DNA from: Arthonia radiata
Taxonomy: Eukaryota > Ascomycota > Arthoniomycetes > Arthoniales > Arthoniaceae
NCBI GenBank assembly: GCA_002989075.1
Contig: PSQN01000015.1
Span: 992,001 to 1,056,000, forward strand
DNA: 64,000 nt
Direction: 5' to 3'
How positions within the stretch are numbered: the stretch's first letter is position 1; each line of letters begins with the position of its first letter. Below, piece after piece: positions 23,663-35,664 of this stretch. The position numbers were made by a program, and so were the translations under genes. The notes under the pieces were generated by a model, which did no database searches, had not been told where the DNA came from, and saw nothing but the letters and a program-made list of their open reading frames with translations.

Positions 23663-25960
23663 ATGCCAAGAGTCAGATTCAAACCTCTGATCATCAGCAA
23701 GCGACGATGGCAAGGACCTTGGTTCCCGTCATACAACATCAGCGATAGTGATGCCGACTATGAGTCGCTCCCATTCGATTCCGAAAAGCAAGATGCATCC
23801 GAGTGGGAAGATGCCAGCCATGCGTCCACATCCGCCAACTCATCGCGAGTATCCTCCGGCGCCTACGACCAACAAGATTCCCTCTTAGACCGACGAAAAA
23901 GGCCAAAGAAGCCAGCATCGGCTTATGGACCTCGGAAAGACTTCAACATCTACTTTACCGTGATATTAGGGGCTGTGCTTGTGGCGTTTGTGCTTACGCT
24001 GGTGTCGCTGCAAAAGCGCTCGGCGGCGGAGGTGAGTAGTGGACTGCACAAACCAGAACCAAAGCCGCCGCCGTGGCATGAGTTTACGAGATTGGAAAGA
24101 TATTGGGGTGGACTGAAGAGCTTGGTCGCGGAGAATGAGTGGATACCTGAATACCCTGGTGAGGAAAAGGCGGTGAGAGAGGAGGCTGTCGAAGCATTGG
24201 AGGAAGCCTCCACAGATTCAGGGGATAGAATCAGGAGAAGATCTGCAGCACCTCAAGCGCGGTCGAAAGGTAGAGCGACATCACAAGTGGAGTGTTTTCT
24301 GGACGAAGAGAAAAGGATCAAAGTCCCGCAGTTGCGAAGCTACGAAGGCTTACCTCAAGGCTTTCCAGGCCACATAATGGGTATCAGCGATGTTCTGAAG
24401 AGCAACAATACACAATGCTTGGATAGATACAGACGTTTCGGACCTTACGGCTTTGGATACAGTCGGTCCCTAGGGGGTACAGGAGCAGGAGTGGGTGCGA
24501 CATTGGACGACGGCGAGGATCTTCGAAAGCGTGAGCCTGAAATTGACTACAGCGATATCATGTGGAGCAAAGCACAGAACCGCTGTGCAGCGGCGAATGC
24601 ACATCGTTTTCAAGCTTCCGATCCAGTCACGACTACAAAAAGTCCGCCAGCATCGATGCCTCGTACAGCCGTGGTTATACACAGTGACTCCAACCATGAG
24701 TTCGGCGCGGAGGAGAATCTGCAGCTTCGTGCTCTCATCTCAGAAGCCGCGCTGGCCACGGGCGGACTGTATGCGGTCCACTTCCTGATCCGTGTGGGTA
24801 ATGACAAGCCGGACATCTGGTCAGATAAGGAAGAGTATGAGGGCATAGTCAACGCATCGCTACCTACAGAGTTTCACGGTATGGGTGCGCTGTGGTCAAA
24901 GGAACAAATGCAAATGGTGTACGGTGACATTGCGGACGCGTCTGATACACTTTACAGCGCTGGACGGGGAGCCTACTTGCCTCTGCAGCATTTCGCACAT
25001 CAGCATGCCGAGTACGAACATTTCTGGGTCTGGGACGTGAACGCCCGATACACTGGACAGATTGGCGAGCTCTTCACTCAGATTCACAAATGGACGGAAG
25101 GACAACCTCGTAAAGAAATTTGGGAGCGGAGCGCGCGCTTCTATGTTCCAACAGAGCACGCCAGCTGGAACGAGTTCTCACAGATGGTTCATGTGCTCGC
25201 TGAGCACGGTCCACCTGATCCTTTCAGGGATGCCACGGATGACTCGATGTCCTCTAAGCCTGTCTGGGGCCCTCAGCCAGCAGACGATTCATCAGATCCA
25301 TCTCTGTTCATCAATCCACCTTCTTCTCCATCCTCTGACAACTACAATTGGGGAGTGGCTGAGGCTGCCGACTTCGTCAGCTTGTCACCAATCTTCAATC
25401 CCGGCCATGTCACCTCCTTTCCACCTGCTGGAGATGTCACTGGCTATAATGCTACGGCGCCTCAGCTTCCTCGACGAGCTACGACGAGTGGTATTGTTCG
25501 CCTCTCACGCCGCCTGTTACTAGCTATGGATGCCGAGTCTGTTCAGCGGAGCCGGCATATGGCACCAGAGCTGTGGCCTGCCAGTGTTGCCTTGCATTAC
25601 GGCTACAAAGCAGTCTATGCACCTCACACTACATATGTAGATAGGAAATGGCCGACCGACTATTTGGCCGCGGTCATGAACACAGGCGCGGACGGTGGCG
25701 TTGTGAGCGGACGATCAAGCGTCTTCGGCGACCCGCATCGCGGTGTTTTCGAGGGCCTGAGTTGGGGAGCTACTGCTGGTCAGAAGAGTTTTGGAAGGTC
25801 GCTGTGGAGAAGGTGGCTGGGCTACCGTGACGAGGAGACGGGAGAGGGAGGTGAGGAGTGGGAAGATGCCAACGAAGGCCGTATGTGCTTGCCGCCGATG
25901 CTGCTGGGTGGTGTAGGCAGGATTGATCTTGTTGTGGAGCAGGATGAATCTGCCGATTGA
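23663..25960 (+). CDS. DUF3405 family single-pass membrane protein
   Basis: The first ATG of the frame is at 23663, giving 765 residues with N-terminus MPRVRFKPLIISKRRW. A short cytosolic region is followed by one membrane segment at about residues 98-118 (FTVILGAVLVAFVLTLVSL), so a type II topology is likely. The lumenal part has the DUF3405 landmarks PRTAVVIHSDS, LQLRALISEAALATGGLYAVHFLI, GALWSKEQM, LPLQHFAHQH, YEHFWVWDVNARYTG and WERSARFYVPTEH, ending with the WP..YLAAVMNTGADGG segment. The family is fungal and looks like a Golgi/ER glycosyltransferase-type fold, but its reaction is not established. It is intronless and divergent from CHK1. Confidence 0.85.
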   Translation: MPRVRFKPLIISKRRWQGPWFPSYNISDSDADYESLPFDSEKQDASEWEDASHASTSANSSRVSSGAYDQQDSLLDRRKRPKKPASAYGPRKDFNIYFTVILGAVLVAFVLTLVSLQKRSAAEVSSGLHKPEPKPPPWHEFTRLERYWGGLKSLVAENEWIPEYPGEEKAVREEAVEALEEASTDSGDRIRRRSAAPQARSKGRATSQVECFLDEEKRIKVPQLRSYEGLPQGFPGHIMGISDVLKSNNTQCLDRYRRFGPYGFGYSRSLGGTGAGVGATLDDGEDLRKREPEIDYSDIMWSKAQNRCAAANAHRFQASDPVTTTKSPPASMPRTAVVIHSDSNHEFGAEENLQLRALISEAALATGGLYAVHFLIRVGNDKPDIWSDKEEYEGIVNASLPTEFHGMGALWSKEQMQMVYGDIADASDTLYSAGRGAYLPLQHFAHQHAEYEHFWVWDVNARYTGQIGELFTQIHKWTEGQPRKEIWERSARFYVPTEHASWNEFSQMVHVLAEHGPPDPFRDATDDSMSSKPVWGPQPADDSSDPSLFINPPSSPSSDNYNWGVAEAADFVSLSPIFNPGHVTSFPPAGDVTGYNATAPQLPRRATTSGIVRLSRRLLLAMDAESVQRSRHMAPELWPASVALHYGYKAVYAPHTTYVDRKWPTDYLAAVMNTGADGGVVSGRSSVFGDPHRGVFEGLSWGATAGQKSFGRSLWRRWLGYRDEETGEGGEEWEDANEGRMCLPPMLLGGVGRIDLVVEQDESAD

Positions 25961-27065
25961 CGGTGGGTCTTGTCAGTACATGCACATACTAATACTTCCA
26001 ACAAGATGGTGATACTCGTAGTTTTTGTATCTCAATTGTGACTGTGAGTCCTCTCCTCTTTCTGCATCCAAGACCTGAAGATGAACAGCACGGGTCGAGG
26101 TTCGTACAGACACTGGTGATCCATGATAGTATCGGTTCCTGTTACATGGTCTGCTGAGAAACGCGTGCACTGATGACGAGCATCGTAATTTGCCATGAGC
26201 TTGTGACAATGTAGAAGGGCAGAAGCACCGGTCTTTTCAGTCAGGCAAAAGCTCGTGTTTGAGGTCAAGATCAACAGATTGAGTCCAAAGCGTCCATACA
26301 ATCTGACGATGATTGAAGCTGACACTGTTTCGGATACGGTGATACGCTCGCTGAAGCTTTGAGAAGGACAATGGTATATGAAAAATCTGGTAAGTCACCA
26401 CAGCAGACAATCTTGCGAGCTTTGCATTAATCGCTCTCGTCCACCAATTAATGCAGGAGCATTCGAAAAATAGAGCAGCTATTTATATGACGACATTGAA
26501 TTGCTTCCCCAGAAAATTGTACACCAGGGGCGAATCAACTTCGACCAGCCATTCCAATGCCTTGCTCCGGTGGGCTTGCAAGCTGCTACATCCTTTGCGA
26601 GGCTGGGAAATCCGTTCTCTTGAGCAAACTGCTGTTTGACGTTCGCAAGCACTTGCCCAAATTGGGCCTCACTTCCCAGAGGGTTGCCTGGCCAGCACTA
26701 GCGCCAAGGCTTTTGATTGCTCGATGACAATGAAGTGATCTTGCCTGCACGCAGGCTCGGACACGTTGTCACCCAATTTAAGGTGGGAGCGCGTCCGTTG
26801 TCGCGGCAAACGAGTTCCACGATTTGTTGCTGAGGCGCTGCGTGAACGCGTCACCCTCAAAACTTCTACTTCTCTTCTTCCCCTTCCTCTCTTCTCTCTC
26901 TCCTTCTCCTCATGAGCAAGTTGATCAAGATTCTCTGCCCACCTATCAATTGAGCTTCGAGTCTTGACAACTTCTCATCGACACGACGACTTATTTTCCT
27001 TAACGTCTCTCAAACTTTCTTATCATCGTAGGCTGGAAACTTCGTAGACCAGAGCCACCTGATCC
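25961..27065. other. Intergenic, promoter of the Q/P-rich protein gene
   Basis: No gene is recognised. The last 200 bp before 27066 are strongly pyrimidine-rich (TTCTCTTCTTCC-type runs), as expected for a fungal promoter and leader; a possible leader intron ends in CGTAG at about 27031. Confidence 0.4.
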
Positions 27066-28912
27066 ATGGCGCCTTCAAAAGAAGAGAACTACAAAGCTCA
27101 GCGTGCACGCAAGGTTGCATTCACTAACAGACTTGCTCAGGAGGTCTTTCTCGGCTTCATTCTCATCCTCAACATCTTCGTTGAGTTCCAAGATGTCGGC
27201 CAGCACGCGGTCGCATATCTAAACCGCCGTGCCTACTTCTACAACGCCATGAGGGTCTTCTACAAGATTGGCGATCTACGTGCCAAGCTCCGCACACTCG
27301 ACAAGCTCATCAAGGAGCTCCAAGCAGACCTCATTCAATTTCCATGGCACGCAGCAGTTGCTGGTCAAGACATGCCAATACCGATGAAAATGCCACCTCC
27401 ATTTGGTCAAGAGGGCAGCGAGACAACGACCGCCGACAAGAGAGCCGCCGAGCTACCGAGCGGCGAGTGGGTTCTCGTTAATGTCAACAACCCATCAGAT
27501 GAGCACAAGGTCGCTTACATCCAAATCTCGACAAACACATACATGTGTCAATTGGTAAGTCACTCTTGTGAGCTCACTCTCGCTCTCACGGAGCTCCATC
27601 TCACTCTTACTTTCGTTCTTTACTGACCATCTTGCAACAGCCTCAAGGCCTCGCGGACGAAAAAGCAAAAGCCGAAGAAGAACTCGACAAGCAAGGAAGA
27701 TCGGTTGGCCATTCCCACCCTCAAGCTAGCCCTCGGCACCGAAGGGGGCACCAGCCGCTAGACGGTTCGATCGGTAGTGTGCTGGAGTTGTACGGCCCTG
27801 CAAGTCAGCCACAGACAAGCCAACCTGGATCTGCCGTTGCCAGCCAGCAACACTCACGACAGACAAGCTCACAGAGCACTGGCGGCGTCCAGATCCAGCA
27901 AGCACGCCACATGCAGTCACCGTTCAGCACCATGGGTGGCCCCGGCCCAGCGATTCAAGAACACAGCCAGCAGCGACCGAGCTGGGCGTCAGTAGCAGCA
28001 GGAAGGTCAACAATGCCCGGTGCAGGTAGGGGCGTCGGGACAATCGGTGATGGGCGGCCAGAGCCATCACCGGGCCCCGGCCGCACCGGTGCAACAAGCC
28101 AAGCACGACACCAAAAGACGCTCAGCGGGTCGTCTGGCGAGCTCCAAGCGCCGCAGCAGTACCAGCCGTTTCGACCTGCGCCGCCGCCGCCAGAGCGACC
28201 AGAGTCACGGATTGTCCGCCAGCCAAGCCCCGGGCAATATGCCGTGCACACCGCCACCGCTGACGAGCTGGAGAGCCTGTACTCACCGACGCCGGATCCA
28301 TACCGTCAAGAGTCAAGCTACATCGGCGAATCAGCTCGCACGCCAAGAGCGCGGTTGGCGGTGCCGCAGCCGTCGCAGGCACTGGTGCAGCGGCCCGCTG
28401 CGAGAGGACCAGAGTTCGAGCAGCAGGCAGCTCGCAACACGCTGATACAGTCGCCTGCACCGTTCGCGAGAGACCCGTGGCCGCCACGCGCAGAAGGTCA
28501 GTCTGTGCAGGAACCGAGGCCGCGCCCGCCACCTGGCTTCAGCGCTGACAGCGACATTCCTTGGCCTTGGATCGTCAACAGGAGGGGCCCGATGCCACCT
28601 GAGTACCGCGGATCCTGGTACCAAGATCAAGCCCAACTGTTTCAAGCAATGCCAGCGCGTCAAGCCAGCCAAGCACAGCAGCAAGCCCAGCGTCCGAGCC
28701 TGGTCCCAAACAGCGTCAACACCGCCAACACCAGGCCAGCCAACGAGCGCCCGCGCATCCAATTCATCCCGCGGCCCGTCGACGCCAGCACGGGGGCTCC
28801 TCCCCCATGGAATCCGCCGAGCGCTCCATGGGAGGAGCCCACCGGGCCGCGGATGGACGAGGATGAGCATGAGAGCCAGCAGCAGGGCCGTCAGCAGCAC
28901 CGTCGACGCTAG
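27066..28912 (+). CDS. Uncharacterised protein with long disordered Q/P-rich C-terminus
   Basis: Exons 27066-27554 and 27641-28912, joined across an 86-bp intron (GTAAGT donor, CAACAG acceptor, phase 0), encode 586 residues. Residues 1-165 look folded: a basic start, a hydrophobic stretch LAQEVFLGFILILNIFVEF (about 23-41) that may be a buried or membrane-associated helix, a helical region up to about 100, and a short block ending GEWVLVNVNNPSDEHKVAYIQIS. From about 165 onward the protein is disordered and rich in Q, P, S and R, and the GC content rises. No domain is recognised. The coding status is supported by length, the clean intron and the consistent frame across both exons. Confidence 0.65.
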
Positions 28913-29739
28913 GCTGGGTGACAAGTGCGGCGGCTGTGACTGTGGTCGCCTTTGGCACAAGCAACTACCACAGTCACAGCCGTCGCGCTGACCGATCTTC
29001 CGAGCCGATTTCACTACTCCACCACGCACACCAAGCGTTTAAAAGCTATGCAGTTTTCTTTTTTCTTTTGTTTGTTCTGGGGTGGTACGACATGATGGTC
29101 ACTGAAGGATCAAACTCATGATATGGAGGTTAACGTTCAAGCACATCCAGCGACTACAAACATAGATTTCCTTCATCGACTCGACAGACGCGAAACATAC
29201 ACTAGAATCAGAAAAGCCACAAAAAACTTTACGACGTTGATGATCAAGATGAAGGAACGGAATGGAAAAACTGACGAACAATGATTGTGACGAGTGATAC
29301 CCCAATGGCATCGGCGGCGTTGGAGGATTTGTGGTTTGCAATTGCTTTTGATTTTGCTATGGATGGTTTTTCATGGTTTCTTGCAATGTCGCAGCTTGCT
29401 GGGAGGACGGTATCCTGCGCACCCGACCACAGATGGTGACCGTTATCGATTTCACGCGCTCATCTTATCTGGTACAAGCAGGTTCATACTGAGGTGTCAC
29501 TCGGAGGGTACATGTGCATAGATGAACACAGACAGAGTCGTGAGTGGATACAGAATGAAGAAGTCTCGAGCTATGTTATATCTTTGCTCTTCACTTTTGA
29601 TCTGCGTTGATGATGCGATGAAGCTGGTGCTCACCTCAGAAGATTTTACGAGCGCTCCGCCTTCAACTGACTCCGCTTCCGTGCACTTCTTCGCTCAACT
29701 AAGCAGCACGCTACGACGCCGGCTCGATCGTCTTACCGC
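28913..29739. other. Intergenic between convergent genes, nothing seen
   Basis: AT-richer than the flanking genes; only short open frames. Holds the 3' flanks of the Q/P-rich gene and the AIG2-like gene. Confidence 0.5.
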
Positions 29740-30402
29740 TCACTCTTTTCCCTTCTCTGGGCCCTCCAGCATCTTGATCCCACACGGCGCAACTCGAGAT
29801 TTAGCACCGAAGAAGTCATGTAGCTTCTTCTGCTGTTCTTGGGTCTCAATCAAGACTGTAACACCCTTCAGGCTCCCTGTGCCGTCCTTGGTGTCCTTGA
29901 CTACATCACAAACCATGCCCTGCGGACAGTGGATCTGCGCTTCTTGATATCCTCCCACCTTGGCCCTAAACACCGTAGGCTCCGCTGTGAAGGTGCCTGT
30001 GAAGGTATTTGCAAGCAACCCTGGATCTCCAAGGTTGCCACGGAAGAAATAGTACTTCTCTTATTTTTGCGGAGAGGCTTCCGTTGGAGCGTTTTGCTGA
30101 TGATTGGCCGTGAACTTAGCGTTCCAAAGCGCCGTGATTTTAGCCTCGCGTTCCTTTCGGGCCTCCATCGCCTCACTGGGATTCAAACTAAAGGACTGAT
30201 TCAGTACGAGATGGGTGAGGTAGGAAGTCGTGTCAGCATGCAGTTAGGCAGATGAAGAAATGAAAACGCAGGAGGTGGTGTGGACCTACATGCCCTCGAT
30301 GAACCTGGATATACGCCCGTATGTCAACCTTCCATTCTACTCGTATCAATCTCGGACGTTCACACACGCATAAGACGCGCTTTCTGAACCGAATGAATGC
30401 AT
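29740..30402 (-). pseudogene. AIG2-like (gamma-glutamylcyclotransferase-fold) gene interrupted by an in-frame stop
   Basis: Proposed exons 30368-30402, 30290-30304 and 29740-30187 join as MHSFGSESASYA|FIEGI|LNPSEAMEARKEREAK and continue as one frame to 29740. Within it a TAA at 30061-30063 lies just before EKYYFFRGNLGDPGLL, the start of an AIG2-like domain (family consensus YFFYGTLxDPxxL), which then runs to CGIKMLEGPEKGKE. The domain downstream of the stop is open and looks conserved, so the lesion appears recent, or is a sequence error. An alternative is an extra intron from the GTGAGG at about 30173 to the TAAG just after the stop, which would keep the frame but delete about 37 coding-like codons. 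AIG2-fold enzymes act on gamma-glutamyl amines; the substrate here is unknown, and the YGTL loop reads RGNL. Confidence 0.6.
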
Positions 30403-33325
30403 ATTTGAGAAAATCGAGGCAGGTTTCACTTTAGGTGATTCTTGGTGGTGGTGATGATTTGGGGTTGGGGCGAAGAGTTTGAAGAGTTTAAATCTCCAAG
30501 TCAACCAGACTGGTTTTTCAACGTGCTTTAATCGAGACAAAAATTATACCGTTGGAAAGAGCGCGCGATTCTGTACATGTTGTGCTGTTTGTGAGGGTTT
30601 AGAGGCGAGTTTCAAAACTGGTGATTCTGGGAGATGGTGATGATTCGGGGTTGCAGTACGGAGGGCCCAGGCGGGGGCGGGAGAACCCTGCCACCCTGCG
30701 TTGAGGGGTTACAGAGGAAGAAATTAGGGATATTATCCCCCAAAGTTTATTCTTGGGGATACTACCCCACTGGTATTGCCCTGAGCCAGCCCGCTCTGAC
30801 ATTTCTTCTCACACTTCATCCCGTTCTTCATCTACTCGATATTTCTGGAAAAGCCGGCTTGCCGTTTTTTGGGAGTTAGAAAGGCCTTAATGTCAGGATG
30901 GCGGCCTTGCCGAGTTTCCTGGTGACGGCGCCGTCTCACCTTGATCGCGCGTCCGGCGACCACGTTCCGGTTCCCTCCAACAAGAGGATAGTACACAAGG
31001 CGTCTCCAGCCTCATTTCCTGTCAAGCCTGTGGGCCTTGACTACCTTTTGTATCCGATCCGCACACTCCCCTACTTCGCCGTCGCTATCTTCCAGCACAT
31101 CGATCGACGATCGTTACGCCTCGCGTAAGGCAATGTTTGCTACATCGTACCATACTGCCCTTGCCCTCTGCGTCAACGGAAGAGGGCGTAATGAACACTT
31201 CTCTGAATAATTCAGCAAGTATCTGAGGGTCGGGAAGGATGCTATAGAAGAAATAGGCTGTTCTAGTATTACCCTTCTTTGACGATGGACGCTTTCGGAC
31301 ACCGCGCTGTAGAGCTACTTTGGATGACTGGCAGCTGCGAATATCTCGCTTCACAGCTGCGTGACCTCATTTGTTGCGCTGCTGCAGTTGCTGCTCGACG
31401 GCGAGCTCGAGGCAGATATGAAGACTAAGAGTGGATGTGTGCCCTGGATAAGGTAAGACTGGATGCATACCTATGCTTACGAAACGGTGGGATGCTTGTC
31501 ATCTTGTCTGAGACGCTTAGAGCTATTGCGTAGTCAATACTGCACCTTTGCTCTCGGAGTTGAGGATTGCACAATTTGCAGAGACGTCTAGCTGCCATTG
31601 ACCGGCCACGATGTTCGTGAGAATCATCACCGGCAATGATAAAACATTACGCGTAGTGTCATGGCCCTCTGAATCACGATGCTGCAACAGAACCTTCTTT
31701 GCGCTAGGCAAATGTCAACATCTCTTGCGCGATAACAGAGAGAATGAGACTTGTGTCATGGCAACATGCTCACATGCGTCCTACAGACGACTTGAAGCGG
31801 ATCGCTCAAGCCATCAAAAGATAGATTTCACAACTTACACTCAATCTTTTACATAGCCTTTCTTGATACTCTAGTCAGCCCGCGCGCCCGCGTTAACTCA
31901 TAAGGCATGAACCTCGCCTAGAGATCGCTCGCGTAAATACTATCGAACAGACATCACGCCTTCTCTCGTTAGGTCCGAATCCGCACGATCTGACGCCCCC
32001 CGTATTAACGGCTACGCAACGAGCAAGAATATCGAAAATGAATGCTTTGTCCACGTCGCCTGGGCTGGGCGAGCAGCCAGCAGATGGCAAATCGCGCGAC
32101 GAAGTCATAGAAGAAGAGATTGAGCTATGCCTCGGCATTGAACGGTACTCGGTTGAAAAGGCTGCTAGGGGCTGCTGAAGGTCGTTCGGTATTAACGAAG
32201 CCAACGGCAATGCAAAGAACGTCTGTTTGGAGTCAAAGACAGCGCGCGACCGAATCATTCATTGCACAACGAGTGGGATGGATTTGACGAGAGCGAGGAG
32301 CGGAGACCGAGGGGGTTGAAGAAGCTGACGAGCAGATGAAGGGCCGGCGATGGCAGGTATGGAATAGCGGCTCTGTGTCTTTGGCTGCCTTAAGCATACG
32401 CGGTTGTTGCAATATTCCCTTGGTGATGTCTTCCTTTATTTTGGAGTAGTAGAGGTGAAAGAAGGCGAACGGAGGATGGTAGACAGATTCTTTTTCAGTC
32501 GTTTGTCCTGGCGGAGTATAGACCGGCAATTGCAATACTACATGTCCTTGCTTGCAATCTATGTCTGATGCTAGAAAGAACAAAAAAGAACTTTTCGAGA
32601 AACGTTGCACTAATTTAGGTGTGCCATTACGCGACCCAACCACATCATTTCAAACCCTGTCGTTCCACTTGTCGCTAAACACCCATCCAGCCCTTATTCT
32701 CCATCGTTGTAAAGGATGTGTCTCATGAAGTGGTGCAACCAATGCCAGCAGCCAGCATTCGGTATCGAATGCCCACGTCGGCCTTTCGCCGGCATGTGCA
32801 GGGACGTTCGGTGGTGCGATCGTCCCAGGTGTGGCCACTGCGTGGCGGTGGGTAAGCTAGACAAAAATCGATACAGCAATGCTGTGTGTGGCTGACTAGA
32901 GTGTCCAGATGCCGCGCTGGAGAACAGACTACCGCGAGGTAGGAAGAGGAAGCGGAGTGTAAGAGAACCGCACGGCTGGCTTGCGAAGGGGGAAGTTGGT
33001 CGTAGAAGGGCGCGTTTGCGGCGTCTTCAGGGCGATAATGAGGAGCGTACTTGAGATACGAGGCTGGACTCTTAGTCTGTCATTTCCTGATTGCGATCGC
33101 GTGGCAAATGTACTATGTTGCGCCCGCGAAGATGCGCCCGTTTCTGCTGACGAGGCCCTCAAGAGTGGAGCAATCGACCAGCTGTGCACCGCCACGAGCT
33201 CGAGGGCACTCAGCACCACACACGCGGAAGTGCTCCACTCGATGTACCGCTACATTTGATTGCTTTGGATGCGGATTCGCGCTCAAATCTGTCTGCCCGC
33301 AAGAAAGCGAGCATACCCTGAATGT
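30403..33325. other. 2.9-kb gene desert with a diverged local duplication
   Basis: No supported gene on either strand. A segment of about 60 bp at 30414-30482 is repeated in diverged form at 30598-30664 (shared core GGTGATTCT, then TGGTGATGATTYGGGGTT). A short inverted repeat (TATCCCC...GGGGATA) lies at 30734-30761. Several 60-130-codon open frames (31893-32258 and 32233-32643 on the minus strand, 30898-31128 on the plus strand) lack recognisable similarity. Confidence 0.45.
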
Positions 33326-35035
33326 TCAGCCGCCCATGACATAAGGTTTGGCGCCCTCGCCGAACAGTAGGTGTGGCCGTCTTTGAGCGATGTCGAGAAT
33401 TGTTTGCGCGTACATAGAATTCGCCCATGCAAACCAACTGCGTGTGTAATCGCGCAGAGAGTTCACGTTGACGCTTTCATGGACCAGACCCAAGGCGCTA
33501 GCCTTTTTGACGAGCGCGAGACTGTCCATGATGTCCTGGTCGTCCTCGGAGGTCATGGCTTCCACGAGCTTGCTCATAGGCCACGCATGACTGACGCCAA
33601 CATGTGGACCACCGATGCCTTGAAACGAGCGGCCTTCGAGATAGTAGGGGTTGCCTTCTCGTTCTAGTATCATCTTCCTAGTGTTTTTGTAGATCTCGTT
33701 GTCCCGCTCAACGAAGCCCATTACTGGCAGGGCAAGCAGAGAAGGCAAGTTTGCGTCGTCCATGAGGATTGACGAGCCATATCCGTCGACTTCGTACGCG
33801 AAGACCTTGCCGTATCGCTTATGTTCGATCACAGCATGCTCGTAGATTCCTGCCTCAATAGCCTCGCCTCGAGCACGCAGGGTGTGAGATAGATCGCCAT
33901 GACCCTCCTTCTTCAGCATGTCAGCAGCTCGTCTCAGCTCTACGGACATCATCGCGTTGCCTGGTATGAAGAAGCCCAGGTTGGTGGCATCATCCGAAGG
34001 CCTAAATGCAGAGCGAATAAGACCAGTGCCCGAATTGATTGGATTGCCGATGCCCCCGAGGCTCAGGGTTTCGGTGCCTGTGTTAGTGTCGCGCTGGAAT
34101 GTATACTCATTCTGAATGTATGCGCCTGTCTTATGATGGAAAGTGCCCTTTGATTGCTCATCCGTCACTGCCAGGACTGTCTCTAAGGCAGCGAACCAGC
34201 GTTTGGTTAGCATCTCAGACGATCCGGTGCTCTTGTAGAATTGATTGGTCAATGAGAGGAAGGATGCCAGCGAATCTATTTCGTACTTGCATTCAAACAC
34301 AAACGATGGCTCATACGTTGGGTGTACACTGTCTGCTTGCCCGTTGTTAGAGGGCGAGATGTTGCTTGGCGGAGGTGGTTGAAACGCGTTGCAGTAAGGC
34401 GAAGTGATCACGAACTCTACCTGGGTGTTGATGGCGCCCAAGATGAGGCTGTGAATGTTCTTGTCCTTCTTTGCTAGCGGCTGATATTGCGCCAACTGGT
34501 TGGTGGAGTCACGCAGCCACTCCGCATTGATGTCTCCTGTGACGATGAAGCTCTGCGCTCCGTTCCACCGTGCGTTCTTTTTATACTGGCGATTTTTCGT
34601 ATTGACATGCCACCGAACGGTCGTATCGAGAGTGTTAGGAAAAGCATTCTCGAATATGCGGGCTAGATCCTTATCCGCCATGCGATCTGTAAGGTCCTTG
34701 ATCACCTTCTCGACCTGGGGGGACTCGAACGTCCTGCATCGTCGGTGCGGCCGCTGAAATGGAAGGGCGAGAGGTCCTTCGCTGAAAGGCCCACTGCGTT
34801 GGTGCACTGATTAGTCAATGTACTAGCCACAGCGGCGGACGAGTACGTACTGCAGCGCGTATCGCGAATAATGCCCATAATCAGGACACGCGTGCTCGTA
34901 CTCTTGTTTCTCGGAAGCGCCTAGAGGTTCCTGCTCCAGTCGTGCATTCGCGCGTAGTGGAGGCTCGGCGATGATTGTTGGAGTGATAAGCGAGGAAAGC
35001 AAGTATATAGCGTAGGTCCAAGATAGGCGAGCCAT
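33326..35035 (-). CDS. Secreted/vacuolar GH125 exo-alpha-1,6-mannosidase
   Basis: GH125 (formerly DUF1237) enzymes remove non-reducing alpha-1,6-mannose from fungal mannans and N-glycans. Exons 34851-35035 and 33326-34793 (57-bp intron) give 550 residues. The intron acceptor was chosen so that RYAL|HGPFSEGPLALPFQRP continues the family N-terminus; a CAG 13 bases earlier would put the second exon out of frame. An N-terminal signal peptide is evident (YAIYLLSSLITPTIIA). Family blocks include TGDINAEWLRDSTNQ, YEPSFVFECKYEIDSLASFL, GFFIPGNAMMSVEL, YEVDGYGSSILMDDANLPSLL, and HVGVSHAWPMSKLVEAMTS near the C-terminus. There is no obvious membrane anchor or GPI signal. It is divergent from the mitochondrial RNA polymerase gene. 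Confidence 0.93.
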
Positions 35036-35664
35036 GGACAGCGCTGTGACGTGATATCGTCTGATCTGGACCCTCGTTTTTACGTGGGTGAAGACACAAG
35101 TCAGGATACTCCACCGCCACAGTGCCTTTTTCAGCGCGGGAGATCACGAAAACGAGGGTCAACGCTCGTGGTGCTGTTTGGCCAGGTTGCGCGAGAGTAC
35201 GGGTCGGAGAATAAGGTGATGCAGCAGGTTCATGGCGTCGCGCAGCAGCTGATGACACGTTGCACAGGTAAGGAGTTGCCACCTGGGTGAGGAACGAGCA
35301 TAAAAGGCTCCTGGCGAAGCGATGGGAACGCTGGAATCCTCAAGGAAATGCAACGCGTCGTCCTGAGTCCTCCTGCGGTCGTGCTGTGATCTGGTCGCAG
35401 ATAGGACGAGATGACCGGCGTTAGGGGTTAACCCTGATTCAATGTCTGAAGGGGCGAAGAGATCTTGCAGCTTCTAATGAGGTAATCTGCTTTTCGTGGC
35501 GATCATCCTTATACAATACTTTTGCTGGAGGCGTAAACCTTGTCATCATTCATTCCTTTTTGGCTATATCCCGGTGTCAAGAGTATCTCCAATCGCTCCA
35601 TAGCGGTTGCTGAATCGTTGCGCCGAACCACAGAGCTGGCGGCGGAGGTCAACGGGGGCAAGCA
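35036..35664. promoter_or_regulatory. Divergent promoter of the GH125 and RPO41 genes
   Basis: About 630 bp between the two start codons. No specific element is recognised. An open frame at 35540-35890 overlaps the start of RPO41 in another frame and is treated as a shadow. Confidence 0.4.

Noticed and set aside
30734-30761. Short inverted repeat TATCCCC...GGGGATA
   Set aside because: An isolated small hairpin with no T-run, gene end or repeat partner; likely chance in this composition.
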